From Nipponacmea schrenckii (Eukaryota; Mollusca; Gastropoda; Lottiidae): a DNA stretch of 64,000 nt. The notes under the pieces are model-generated. The model was not told where the DNA came from and did not search any database. It saw nothing but the letters and a program-made list of their open reading frames with translations. Position numbers and translations under genes: made by a program. The number at the start of each line of letters is the position of its first letter. The stretch's first letter is position 1. Location: positions 15,624,001-15,688,000 of the forward strand of contig CM060202.1 of assembly GCA_030562195.1 (NCBI GenBank), given 5' to 3'. Shown in pieces: positions 11,123 to 23,206 of the stretch.

Positions 11123-14100
11123 CTGAAATTAGACAAAAAAAAATAATATATTTATTACTGTGACTTTACATGTCGTGAAGGTGTGTTTGAGGGTGTGTGT
11201 GTTTGGAAGGGTGGGGATGGTAGGGTGGGGATGGTAGGGGGAGTGTGGTAGTCGGAGGTAAGACATTCATTAGACACACCAATAACTCGGAATGAATACA
11301 TGGATGGATGAATAATATGAACATGTTTTCTGTACCTTGTGTAAATATGAACAATGGGGAATTAAGTACTTAGTGAAGAAATAAAATAACTTTTATGAAA
11401 ATTAGCAGTATTGGGATCACCTTCATATGTTCATTACGAAATCCCCAAAGGTCATTTGACAAATAAGTGGGAACAAATTTCACTTCAATTGAATTTAAAT
11501 CTTTATCTTCTTTTTTTATAAAAGGTAATTATATTATATAAAGGTCGAGTTGTAGGTGATAGCGGCTTAGCTTTCTAACAAGAAGATATCAAGCTTTGCA
11601 GCTTTCTTTACCAAAGGGAGAAATATAAATCTAATGTCTAGGTTGGTATACCAAAATACAGAATGGTACGTCGGTTGGATCCAAACAGGAGCATGACCCA
11701 CCCACTATGAAAAGGGATATTCCATCACATATGAGTATTGAGTAATCCGATTCGAATTTTTTCCCTACACTAATATCTAAGTCAAGCTGGGTTATTATTT
11801 TCAAGCTATATATTAATTAATCAATATACAGATTTAAAAGAAAATGGTATCTTTTTCTTCTCTACGTGACTTACATTCCACCAAAAGATTCACGTGCCGA
11901 ACAAATTCGATATTAAAGGTTAAAAGAAGTTCAAATTAACTTTTATCAAACAACGGAAGTATTATTTTTGTCTGGATTGAAAGCAAACGTCACAGAGAGA
12001 ACATTTGTTTTGGTGGAATATAAATTCCATCGATTTCTTACCAAAAGAATTGTGAGATAAAAAATATCAAGTACCCTCGAGTTCACGAATTACTAACGTC
12101 AATCTTTAACTAAACTTCATTACAAAAAGCCACGGCACATGCATTGAGATGCTGTCTTGCTTTGGGCATTCAAGCGCGAGCCATATTTTTATTTGCCGCG
12201 AATAATGTCTCTTGATGTCAGCTCTTCATCACTGGAGGGAAGAATATTATGCTATGATCTGACAAAATGAGGAGTTTTCATCAGTTTTCAAAGACAGCTT
12301 CACATTGATTCATTGGATTAATTTTCTGCCTTTTTTGCTTCTGATGCTAAGATAGAAGTGAGTTTTAGTCCCAGAACGCGGATACCATTAGATTAAGTAA
12401 TCTGTAAAACTCGCGGTTAAAGCGAGAAATCCAAGAGCGTGGATGAATTTAATGACATTATACTAGAACTCAAATTGCAAATCTGTCTTCGTCTGCTTCG
12501 GTTTAACGAGAAATGGTGAGATTTTACGGTATGAAGTTTAATCTAATGATTGCTTTCTATATATAAGCGCTGTTGTTCAGTCAATTTTAAAACAAGATAA
12601 ACTTTTCTGGCGAGTTAATATCCATCCTGGTACGGCACATAAATCACAAATTACAGTTCTTGCGGAGTTTGGAAGCCATTTATATAACCCGTTTAACTGC
12701 CTGATCTCAGACAACAGTTGCGAGGTGAATAAAGTTTGGTTAGTTAATTGCATAAACAAGAGTCAGATCTCTTTATAACCCTAATAAAATTTCAAATTTT
12801 GTGTGAAGGAAAAACCTCTTGAAAATATGCTCATCGATTCAATCAAATCAAAATCTGGGGAAAATAATCAACACAGTCCAACGAAGTTAAAGGACTTCTT
12901 TTGTAAGAAAAAAAAAGTATTGATAAAGAGCTTCTAGATTCTGTTCACACTCACCTAAAACTATAGCTAATGTCTTGGTTGCCTTTCTTTCTCTCTTTGA
13001 TGATGAACGCTCTTTACGTTTCCTACTTGTTCTCATATGAAAGTTAAATTTCGTTACACCTTTTTTATGTGTTTCCTTATTTCTATTTTCGTCTTTTTTG
13101 ACACTACCTTTAGTGTGTAAAGGCGATAGCTGTGCACATCTTGGAGCATTCGGAGAGTTGAATTTAGTTTCCGCTTCCGCTGAAGGCGTATCACCAGACG
13201 TTGTTGCCGAGTTATTGCCAGCTGTTTCCTGCTTGTCAAGTGCTTGCGCAACTGGATTAGCAATTAATTCACCAACACCGTGAATATGTGTACCATTGTC
13301 TTCAGGGGTTTTAGAATCACTTCCGTCATTGCCGTTACTATCATTTTCACCTTGAGAATCGGAACCTGTTCCAGCATTTGTCACTGAAGTATCGTCAGGG
13401 ACAGGCGCGGCAAGTTTATGAGCTGTGTTTGTATTGTATGATGCCGGTTTGCCATTGTCTATTCGTGCTAAACCGGTAGTTACTGTCGGCTCAGTCGGGG
13501 GTGCCGCTGTAGCCGCAGTATTTTCTATAACGCTTTTTATTGCTTTTTGGTCCGTCTTTAACTTTTTCTTCTGTGCTAAAGCTCTTTGTGATCTGGCATG
13601 TAAAACACGCCAAATTCTATAATACAGATATATCATGATCAAGGATGGAATATAAAACGAACCCATAGAAGAATAAATTAGAAAATCCGCATTAAAGAAA
13701 TTACAAGCACCCGGTGTTCGTTTGTCACTATAATTTACGCCCAGAGCGATTGGTGCCGCTATGGCCACTGATATAACCCAAGTTAATGCTAACATTACAA
13801 ACACACGTTTTGAGTTCTTGTGCTTTGAATATTTAATAGGTTGTGTAACGGCGATAAATCTGAAATATAGAAAGAAAGATTAAGCGAAAGTGAATAAGAT
13901 GCATTGCAGGACGTTGTTGATTTCGTGGATAATTTTTCCTAATACATGAATTGTTTCAGCAAGATGAATGATCCGAGAGAATTTCATGTGACATAACAAA
14001 TTACAACTCATCTCCATGGAAACAATTTAGATAAATGCTTCAGATGGTATTTGGAATTTAATGGGATTTTGTCGCTCTGCAGCTGGGGTAAAATTCGTTT

Positions 14101-17100
14101 GATCAACAGAATTGAGAGAAATGAGATAGGTCACTTGAGCAATCACAGAATCCAATGACTTCATCATTTTTTTCTATCCATTTTCAGTTAAAGACCGAAA
14201 GGACGTCATAAGATAATTTAATACCATTGTAAGCGGCTGGTAAAATTTAATACCAATGTGGCCCAGGTCAGAGCCTGTAGATCAATGATGTTCTACCCAA
14301 CACTCTCCTGATTATTTGAAGAAATAGTCGATAATGTGCCAAAGTATGTGAGTGGATTAAATAGACCTAATTTGTTTTAACAGTCACTAAGGTGAAGAGA
14401 CAATTTACTTTTTTAAATTCGATCGAACTTATAGAGAGGGAAAATATCTTAACCCACCATACGCTTCAATTATTGAAAACACTGTTTGAAAGTGATACGG
14501 CAGTAGCCCAGCAACGTGTGTTGGTGAATTGATCTCAATTAAGCAATAAAGAACTTAATTCAAACTCATCCATTAGTAATTGACTTATCTCAGACAGTTT
14601 AAGTGCTTGTTTTTTAATTGTCAAACTTTATTAGTTAAGACTATCTAATATATTTTCAATAACACGTTTTAATCATTTGCTTTTAGAGTTAATTACACGA
14701 GTATGCAAATGAAATAGATATTTATGTACTACAGCATTAAACTTCCCTTTTCCGTTAACTTCGAAAAATATGCAAAGTGCACAGCCTTGCCCCGTCCTCT
14801 ATTGATTTTGAGATATGCAATTACTCGTGTCAACCTCGTGTATCGAAGGCATATTCTTCTCATGCAATATACATCAGCCAATAGATGAATGTAATTGTCA
14901 TAGGAATTTAACATTGAAACGAAATCCAATCCCTGCACTTAGTAACGGCCCACTTGACACCAATAAAATGTACCGAATGACTTTCTCAAAAGGTGGCAAA
15001 TTAGCGATTGTTCAAGAGATATGATCGTTTAATTATTTGCTTATACAATTTTAACAGCTCAGTTTCAGATATCTTTTTGATATCAAAATTAACAAGCTGT
15101 TCACCTTTAATTCAACAAATCATTCTGTAATCGATGATAATATATCAGAATTTGAAAATGTTAATTGCTGCCTGGAAGCAAGGACAGTGTCACATGCACG
15201 ACGGTGCTCAATAACATCTGACGGACTATGACGCATATTAATTCGCAAACGTGACATGGATATCTATATAGGAGCTCTTTCAATATAAGAAGCTCAATAT
15301 TTAGAGTATAATGCCCCCTTTTTTATTACAAGAGAATAATAAAACGACCTTACCTATCTACACTAATAGCAGTTAGATTTAAAATGGAAGATGTACAGGC
15401 CATCACATCTGAAGCAACCCAAGCATCACAAAGAGGATCACTTAATAACCAAGCTGTGGTTACCTGCAATGTACGGAGATGAACATTTAAGCATTTTGAT
15501 CAGTTGAACATATAAAATAAGACTTTAATCAATCCAGTCACTTATACAGTTGAAATTTTAGAATATTCCATGTAACCGTTGCAAGCAGCAAAAATGGCTT
15601 ATTGTGGAAAGTACAAATACAAATGGAGGCTATTAAGATAGAAGAGTTGTAGAGTATTAAAGCTAAAATTTCTAATATCGAAATGTCAAGTGGTTGAATC
15701 AACAATATATAATGTATATGGATGCTTTGTACATGAAACCTGAATGTTCTGTTTCAATTCAAGTAAATATTTCAGTTTGTTATAAAATTAATTTCTAATC
15801 TGTATTCTATTCAATTTTTTTCATTTATGATTTGTATTAACGTGAATTTTCAATAGTATTAAAGTGAATTTTCATATATTTTCGGCGCCATAGTACATTA
15901 ATCTTAATTGTCAATCTAATCTCTTTCGAGACTGCGAGCATGATAACCTGGTGGCATTGGTGATCATATTATGTACATGAATACCAAATTTTTTGATGGT
16001 AGCATTGAAACTATTCGAAGCACAAAGGAAACAATTTGCTATGTATGGTCCATACGCTGACCCACTGAGGGATTAAAATGTTAAATGTACACGATGTCGA
16101 TTAAGATTTGTACCATAGTCTATTGAAAATACAATTATTTGATGTTAAATCTGTGTAATCTAACATGAGATGGATTAGTGAGAGTTCAGAAATAATGATA
16201 TGATGTTAAATCCTACTATTAAGGTTATATGTTGATAGGCCATTATGTTACACAGAATGTATATGGCTACCTTTTTAAAACAATGATTGTCTAGCAAGAT
16301 ACGCCCACTTAAAAATATATTGGGACTCCATCAATATTTGGGCCTTATCCAAGGTTTCATTAATATACATGGTCACACCAAATTTCATTAGAATCAGTCG
16401 AAAACTGTAGTCTCTATTACGTTCACAGGTCAATTTTGACAGGTTTTGACTAAATCAAGGGCAATAACTAATAAAAACAGTTCATTGAAAAATTGTCAAT
16501 ATTGAACTTGTTCAAGATTTCATTAATAAAAATAATCACACCAAATTCTATTCAAATCAGAAGAAAACTGTAGTATCTTTAGCGCTCGCATGTCAATTTT
16601 GACGTGTTTTGACCAAATCAAGTGCAATAACTCATAAATCCATTCATCGAAAAATTGTCAAAATCGAACTTTCCAAGATTTTATCAATAAAAATAATCAC
16701 ACCAAATTTTATTCAAACCAAATGAAAACTGTAGTCGATAGAGCGTTACTCAAAAACCAACTGACCTTCGAACAGACGTCACAGAGGTGACGACAATATA
16801 TGTCCACATTATAAGTAGGCATAAATATATATTTGATTCTCACGAACAAAGAGGACCAGATTTTTCAATATATATACTCATATTGTGTATTCTGAAGAAT
16901 AATTAAATGCAGAGCAATTTCGGAAACAAATTTAAAGAGTAAGCTGTTTTCACAGATACATAAATGCTGAAATAAAAGCCAAATAAAACCCCCAAGACAT
17001 TTTCAGGTACATATGGTGCACACTAAGCAGGGGCTAGATGCTGTAAATAATAAAGATCCTTATTGGTAAAAAATATTCATCAGACACGATTTTTCTTATT

Positions 17101-20100
17101 TTAATTTGAACATGACGTATATACGACTGTTACATCTTGATATTGATACCATGTTACACTTATTTGATAGTTTAGTTGTACCTATTATGTTATATGGATG
17201 TGAAGTCTGGGGCTGTAACGACTTGAAACACTGCAATTAAGATTCTGTCAAGTACTTTTAAACCTGAAGAGTAGCACCCATGGTCAATACAAATTAAAGT
17301 TAGATTAATTAGCTTTTGGTATAAAAATGATTACGAAATAAATTGGCATGTAGTCTATATAAAATGTTGTGGCAAACGCCACTTAATTTTAACTATACCA
17401 ATTCTATTCGAAACCTCTTGAATGATATTGGTCTGTCATACCTGTGGGATACCCAGTGTTCTGGAATTAATGAAAAATGGCTCAAACACACAGTGTAAGG
17501 CTACAAGACCAGTATAAGCAAGAGTGGGCGGCTATAGTTGATATTAGTAGTAAGTGTATGAATTATAGAATGTTCAAAAGTGAAATTTAATTTGAGAATT
17601 ATTTAACAGAATTGCCATATAATCTCAGAACTACATTTTGTTAATTTCGTTGTAAAAGCCACAGACTACCCATTGAGAGTGGTATCTTTCAAAATATTAA
17701 AAGAAAAGAGAAAATATGTCGTATTTGTGAGGAATGATGTTGCTGACGATTTAATTGTACTTATTTTATTCATGCTAGAGTTCGTTTCCTAAAAAAATAT
17801 TATTACAACAATCCTTCAACTTACAAAATGTCAGATCTATTGAACAGCAGTGGAACTAATTAGAGAAACTTTGTAACTATTAAAATCATACTTAATAAGT
17901 TCACTAATCCATAATTTGTATATTATGTATATATTATTGTACATTATAATTAAATTCAAGGTACTCTCTCATACTAATCGTATGTATTATGTTTTGTAAA
18001 ATTTCATATGTCTCCTTGGGAGACCTCGAATAAAGTGATTATTATTATTATGAGGGCCATAGATTGGAGTCATTATGTTGTTACGGAAAATTACTTGTTT
18101 CACAGAAAGCAAGATAAAACAGTATCATATCTATCTGTAGTACTAATATTGTCCCAATTGTATATATCTATATTGGTTTTTAATTAACATGTACGAATAA
18201 TTGTATTAAATTGATTAATATATTTGTTTGAAATATATTTGTCAAAGCATTATCCTTTCCACAGCATCACCTCGGCTGCTTTGGGAATAAAATAATTCAG
18301 ACCGATCTATTTTCATCACACAGCTTAAGTCACGACCTGTCTATATAATACGTTAGAGATCCCGTGCTTGCACTTAACTATAATTTTCTATTTCCTTTTG
18401 CTATATACTTAACATAGCCTTTTTCAAGTGAATAAGGTGAATACAAATAAATACCTGATATGTCCTAAACCAAGCTGAACATTTTTTCTGATTTTTTCCC
18501 TTGACAGGGTATGTACATGTATTGAGTTGGACGATAAGTTTATGATAGAACTTAACTGTCGAAGAATCCTTAACGTGCACAGCCTTTTCTAACTGATACA
18601 TCTGAACTAAAAAAAATGGTTTTCATGTCAGCCTCTCCAAACTGAATGAAAAACAGTAGACACCAGGTTGAAAAATACATTAAATAAATACATGATTAGC
18701 AGGTATACTAACATTGTCAAGAAACCACAATGCTTACATGATATGTGAGTATTTAAGTATATAGGTATATTCGTATTTATCTTTTCTATTATTGCCATTG
18801 CTTCAGTATAATACTGAATTACTTGTTAATCACAGAGGCTCCTTAAAACATGGAATTTATTCCTGGAGCATCTTCTTTTGGTAACAAAATACATTCGATG
18901 TTTTTCGATGTTACCTGCGGTAAAAACAAAATCAAGAAGAACTTATTTGAGTGCGTAGGCCGGTCATTGTTGCTTCTATTATCGTAGTGTTTAAAATGGC
19001 TTAAACTATTTTATAAATATTTATAATGTTTAAATTTAGTTTAATAATAGCCTTAAATATACCACTTTATTGGTTAGAATTGTAGATACGTATTGCAAGT
19101 GGACCAGAAACTAAATTTAATATAAGTTTTAATATTTGTTTTTTATTTACCATCCCAATGCATTGGTGAATGACTTATCTTCAGATTTATTTAGCCAGTT
19201 ACATCTGATTTGATTTATAGAAAAAAATGATATATTGAACATATTGGTTTAACGTCAGTTTAAATGAAGACAAGACATCTGTTATATGGAAGGAAATGTA
19301 TGATGATTAACTCGTTAAATCAGTTCAGAATCCATAACATGGAGAAGTGGATCAACAAGTACGTTTCATGCATTCTAAACAAATCCCAATATTTGGTATA
19401 TCAATATTTATGTAGTAAATGATCTAATATTGTTTTAATAGGATAATAATAATTCCCTATCTATGATTTCTGTCATTTTCATTGATTTTCTCACTCTCGG
19501 GTCACGGCACAAGTAGTATTTACTTAATCTCACCACATATCTTACGAGTCAAGGTCACACAGGAAGCTTGCAGACTTCTCTTGTGTATTTGCTCTGATCG
19601 AAAATATATTTACAAAGACTTTCTATTTGTATGTATCGGGAAGTGAATATGGGATCTCCATATAGATACCATAATTTAGCTTAATAATTGAGCAACTCCG
19701 TGAACACATCAACTTTTCCGCTTTCGGGCAAGATAAGCAACTCTATACTAAGTAACTAAACGTATAAGGAATTTAATGAGGAATAAAAATAATAATAGAA
19801 TAAAATCTATCGACTATGTGGGAGACACAATTACTTGTAGCTGTATACTCATAAGATTATTTTCAAGTCAAAATTCCATAACATGCTAAACCCAACTGCA
19901 TATTAAAATATTCAATATTTTTTGAAAGGATAAGATCAATAAATATATATATTAGGATCATATTGCAATTGAAATGTATTGAAGCGGATATCCTGTATTG
20001 TATTGCTAGACAATGCGCAATCATTTCGATCATGAAAGCTTGATTATTGTTATATTTCCATACACAATTCGATAAAGGACTTTTCAAGATGGTGGTTAAT

Positions 20101-23100
20101 GGCTTTCTTCAAGTATTGTGGCCTACTGACTCGGTTTATACATAGAGTACTTCTATAATACAGTTAAATAGGAAAGAATGGGATATTTCTCCCTATAAAA
20201 GCGTTGTACTTAGACATTAAGGTAAAGGAGCATTCTCAAAGATGTCGATAATAGTGAAAGGGTTTCAATGCTTCAATGTTTTTGAACATCTCATCAATAT
20301 TATCATTCATATTTCATATTTACAAAAAAAAAACCGTGTTGTACGAAACTCAAATATGTTTCCTTGTCCAGAAACACCTACTTACAACTCCAGAAAAGCA
20401 CATTCCTCTTTGATAGCTCGTTCTTTTATTTCTGTCTATAAAATGGTCATGTTTCAACTTCAGGTTAATTAACTGATAGACGACGTCCGACTGAGCTAGA
20501 AAGATGACACCAAATGAACTTCCTAAACTCTTTAAATAGAACCATGTGGATGAATTGCCAATGAATTATGTCATATCCGTTCATATGTCGAAGGATCGTG
20601 TCCAAGACGGAAATCATGTCTGAAGAACTGCAGGAGAAACTTGTGTTCTCTACTTGATCACAGTAACATCAAGGCTTCTCTGTTTAATCACTGATAGCGT
20701 CAAGTGATTACTTTTCATGAAAGGCAAGACTCGGATGGTTTCCGGTCGGCGAGCTTAACTGACACATGGATCTCAGATTGACAATCAACGTTTTAAATGG
20801 ACAAAGTTCAAACCTGATGGGCCAATAACACGACGTAAATTAACGATTTGTGAAGGCAAAGATAATCTGGGATTAAAACGTCTTCAGTCTGTCCATTCAA
20901 TGAATGAGAAAAAAAAGAAACCTAATTTAAATAGATCTGACATGAAACAAATTTTTCTTAGCTGAAAAACCAAGTTCCAAAATTGTCTTGATTGAGAAAA
21001 TTCCTCGGATCTTCATTGAAAAAATCAGAATGATACCTACATACCAATATGCAGCTCCAAATATCGCGTGCGATCAAATCATAAAATGGATGTCAAATGA
21101 AGTTAAGTTCATGATTTTGTGATCATTTAACATAACTTCTACAATCTAATTCAGATGTTATCTATTGAAATATGTGATTATCTTCAAGGAATGCATGTAA
21201 CAGTATGATCAAATCAATTAACCACAAAATTTTAAAGTCAAGTTACAATCAAACTATTCTCAGACGCGATCACAGGTACCTTTGGCAGGATATTCTAAAA
21301 GGTGTCTATGACACCCCTAACCACATGAAAAATATAAATTTTGTTTCATTTTCTTAATGAACGTGTATTTAAACTGAAATATCAGAAAAAAAGCTTTTCG
21401 CCGGTCGACTGATATGCATAATAAAATTAAAGGCAAGACAAGTTTGTTTACTTTCACCAACACTTTCACAACCAGCTTAAAATATCATTTTTAAAAATCC
21501 ACTCCTGAATCAAATAGCTGTATGGTTTGTAAACACGATTGGTAAAGTAGTATGTGAATGTAATGTTACATCCAAGATACAAATCTAATAAAACAAACAG
21601 TCATATGAATCAAGCTACATCTATAATCGTATTCAGAATGTACATACTTTGATGTATGCTATGGTTCAACTTGGGACAAGATCATATCGAGTAACACGTA
21701 AGACCAAAATCTAGTTCGATCCTTTGACCCAATCAAGCTATTAAGAACCGCTAGTAATGTTACTATCTGTCTGGTAAAATATTAAATCATCAATACAGAT
21801 ATATGCCCGTATCTTGAAATGTTGAGTAGGTATCAAACATGACCTACTCTCAAGAAACATTTTAAAATACGATATTGTTTTCAGAATGACTTTCTTCGTT
21901 TCAGTCCAGAAGTCTACAATTCAAGGTGTGTATATGCTCTATTTTCAAAAATCAGCCAGACAAATTCATGTTTCTTAAGAAAATTTATTTAAAACCAAGT
22001 ACTTGCTGAAATCTAATCTAAAGTTCAAAAACATATTAACCTTTCAAGCCCAATTACGAAAACGAGCTTTTTCGCTATAATGTAATTGTTATAAGAATGA
22101 ATGTTGTCAGTGGTAATGGAATTTGTTGTGTCATCATTAAAAACAATTATCTTGAACTAATGAAATATGCTCATTTCAAAGGAGTTTTACGTCTTGGTAG
22201 AAAAGAGACACGAACAGAAAATGTGTCACATATATTAAGAAACCCAGATCATTTAAATGCATAATAAAACATTGTCTTCATTTTACGATCATGAGTGCGC
22301 TTAAAAGGTATTTCCAAAGAGAGAAAATGAAAAAAAAATAGCACTTCAATTCAAATCAGAATAACTATTTTTATATATGAAAAAAAAAGACTCTAAAACT
22401 GGATATTGTTGATTTACGAAATTGAAAACACTTTTAAGTTTTCACAGTTATTAACAAATATATGAGTGGGTGTAGATTTATACAAATTGTAGTAGTGAAT
22501 ACGATATTTAGAATATCCATAACCGTAATTCAACGATTACCGACTTCGGTTGTGTGGAATAACTACTTAAGAGGGGACTATAAGGAGAACCCAAAATAAT
22601 ATCTTACCTCCATATATACAGCAAATGGCATAACTAACACAGCTACAAAAATATCAGCAACAGCCAATGAACATATAAAATAATTAGTGACAGTTCTTAA
22701 ACTTCTCTCTCGATATACACTCATAACAACTAATATATTACCAAACACTGTCAATATAGGAATAATAATTAATAATATTGCCCAATATCTATTTTCCATA
22801 GGTTCTTCTATCGACGTCTCATTATCAAACTCGAAAGACGACATATTAAAAAAACACATGGTATCATTAACTTCACAGTCCCATTGGGGACTTCCGGTAC
22901 CATAAAGTTCTAAAATATCAGCAGTTGTAGCCATCGGGTCGCTCGTTGTAGCATTTACTATCTGTTTATGTAAAGTCCGAGATATATTTTGAGCCAAATT
23001 GTTAGTAGATCCCGACCTTCCTGGAGGTGGGTCCACGGTGACATCATTGTTCCCCATATCGCCTATGTAGGTTCCTCTCCCACCACTTTGGAACCTTCGC

Positions 23101-23144
23101 TCACCCTCTGGTACATATCCCCGCTTATGTCTTTCCAGAATCAT
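10893..23144 (-). CDS. D2-like dopamine receptor (GPCR), four coding exons, 593 aa
   Basis: The coding exons join(23144-22608, 15463-15354, 13859-12955, 11122-10893) fit in frame with GT/AG introns of 7144, 1494 and 1832 bases. The product is a rhodopsin-family aminergic receptor of the plasma membrane. D2-like members bind dopamine and signal through Gi/o to lower cAMP. Visible hallmarks are Asn136 in TM1 (GNILVV), Asp164 in TM2 (LAVAD), Cys191, the amine-binding Asp198 in TM3, and DRF at 215-217. TM5 has Ser279, Ser280 and Ser283 in [12 protein letters not shown]6 has CWWPFF (Trp524), and TM7 has WLGYINS and NPVIY. A loop of about 210 residues between TM5 and TM6 and a tail of only about 20 residues ending Cys-Lys fit the D2 class rather than D1. 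The N-terminus (about 119 residues) carries five N-glycosylation sequons. The closest relatives I can recall are insect and mollusc Dop2R-type receptors. An additional 5' exon cannot be excluded. Confidence 0.95.
11123..12954 (-). other. Receptor intron 3
   Basis: A GT...AG intron of 1832 bases that splits TM6 after LAIVLG. Apart from the G-rich tract near its 3' end, I see no gene or mobile element in it. Confidence 0.88.
11180..11265 (+). repeat. G-rich tract (GT- and GGTGGGGATGG-type repeats) in receptor intron 3
   Basis: The plus strand holds GTGTGTGTGTTTGG followed by two copies of GGGTGGGGATGGTA and then AGGGGGAGTG. Several G runs of three or more lie within 60 bases, a pattern compatible with a G-quadruplex. 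In the receptor pre-mRNA the same tract is C-rich and lies about 60-140 bases upstream of the exon 4 acceptor, where a pyrimidine-rich element could influence splicing. Confidence 0.75.
12955..13859 (-). CDS. Receptor coding exon 3: TM4, TM5 and long third intracellular loop
   Basis: The exon opens after TATTTCAG and ends TTTTAG|GTGAGT in phase 1. It starts with [18 protein letters not shown], almost the standard D2-like second intracellular loop. It continues with TM4 (about 235-258), extracellular Cys268 and TM5 (about 276-297). The third loop (about 298-508) is low in complexity and rich in Asn, Gly, Ser, Thr and Asp, then ends in a basic stretch, [17 protein letters not shown], before TM6. 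Such basic segments next to TM6 contact Gi/o in this family. The start of TM6 (TLAIVL) is at the 3' end. Confidence 0.95.
13860..15353 (-). other. Receptor intron 2
   Basis: A GT...AG intron of 1494 bases interrupting the DRF arginine codon in phase 2. Short overlapping frames on both strands show no protein features. Confidence 0.88.
15354..15463 (-). CDS. Receptor coding exon 2: TM3 and DR of the DRF motif
   Basis: This 110-base exon lies between acceptor TTGCAG and donor GTAAGG. It encodes residues 180-215 plus two bases of Arg216. It holds the disulfide Cys191 (LCDAW), the amine-binding Asp198 (ASDVMAC) and [11 protein letters not shown], which leads to the G-protein contact motif. It is too short to be noticed as an open frame and was found by looking for the missing TM3. 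Skipping it would remove TM3 and shift the frame, because 110 is not a multiple of three. Confidence 0.93.
16330..16830. repeat. Dispersed ~160-bp-unit repeat with 'AAGGGCAATAACT' motif
   Basis: About two and a half copies of a unit run from ATCACACCAAATTTCATT through AAAACTGTAG to TCAAGGGCAATAACT. The same family forms the larger array at 55930-57300. Both end in a related segment (GACAACAATATATGTCCAC-like), so they share a right terminus. From memory this type of repeat is common in mollusc genomes. It lies in receptor intron 1. Confidence 0.85.
17090..18050 (+). mobile_element. Decayed 3' end of a CR1/L2-like LINE (reverse transcriptase remnant)
   Basis: Around 17155-17215 the plus strand reads [18 protein letters not shown], a typical end-of-RT segment of CR1/L2/Jockey-like non-LTR elements. 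Further on, broken by stops and frameshifts, come [35 protein letters not shown] and KICRICEE, the cysteine-rich region after the RT. The element ends AATAAAGTGATTATTATTA, a short TTA-repeat 3' end typical of these LINEs. It is 5'-truncated and dead, and antisense to the receptor gene within its first intron. Confidence 0.88.
18051..22577. other. Intronic sequence without recognisable features
   Basis: This is the distal part of receptor intron 1. Scattered frames of 60-76 codons have no signal, domain or splice context that I can support. Confidence 0.6.
22608..23144 (-). CDS. Receptor coding exon 1: N-terminus, TM1, TM2 (residues 1-179)
   Basis: The frame extends upstream to a GTG at 23177 and then an in-frame TGA, so the first usable start is the ATG at 23144, with A at -3 as in good eukaryotic contexts. 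Residues 1-119 are extracellular, with sequons at Asn53, 64, 93, 100 and 108 and two cysteines (90 and 97). TM1 spans about 120-144 and TM2 about 155-179. The donor is GAG|GTAAGA (phase 0) at the extracellular end of TM2, after VYME. A later Met at residue 30 could also serve as a start, and a spliced 5' exon with a different start is possible. Confidence 0.92.
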
Positions 23145-23146
23145 GA

Positions 23147-23206
23147 TTACATCCCAAATGTCCTCAATGAGCTCCACAAACTTTCCAATATAAAGTCACT
23201 AAGCAT
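23147..23206 (-). CDS. Upstream ORF in the receptor 5' leader (19 codons plus stop)
   Basis: ATG at 23206 opens a 19-codon frame that ends in TAA at 23149-23147. Only two bases then separate it from the receptor ATG (TAATCATG). If the transcript begins upstream, as the TATA-like box suggests, ribosomes would meet this uORF first. The receptor would then be translated by leaky scanning or reinitiation. The peptide itself is probably not important. Confidence 0.45.
   Translation of the reverse strand: MLSDFILESLWSSLRTFGM

Larger units (their letters stand above)
15464..22607 (-). other. Receptor intron 1
   Basis: A 7144-base phase-0 intron between TM2 and TM3. It contains a dispersed mollusc-type repeat (16330-16830) and an antisense LINE remnant (17090-18050). 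The rest, including 18051-22577, shows only random short frames. Confidence 0.88.

Noticed and set aside
13054..13622. Overlapping frames on both strands within receptor exon 3
   Set aside because: They are alternative-frame shadows of the long third-loop coding sequence.
12887..13804. 305-codon minus-strand frame as a complete gene
   Set aside because: It is only exon 3 of the receptor. Coding continues upstream to the acceptor at 13860 and stops at the donor at 12954, so the last 21 residues of the frame are intronic.
22578..23177. Continuous 199-codon frame starting at GTG 23177 as the receptor exon's true extent
   Set aside because: GTG is not a normal animal start, an in-frame TGA lies 15 bases upstream of it, and the first ATG in frame is at 23144. 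At the other end the frame past 22608 is intron (GAG|GTAAGA), so its last nine residues are not part of the protein.
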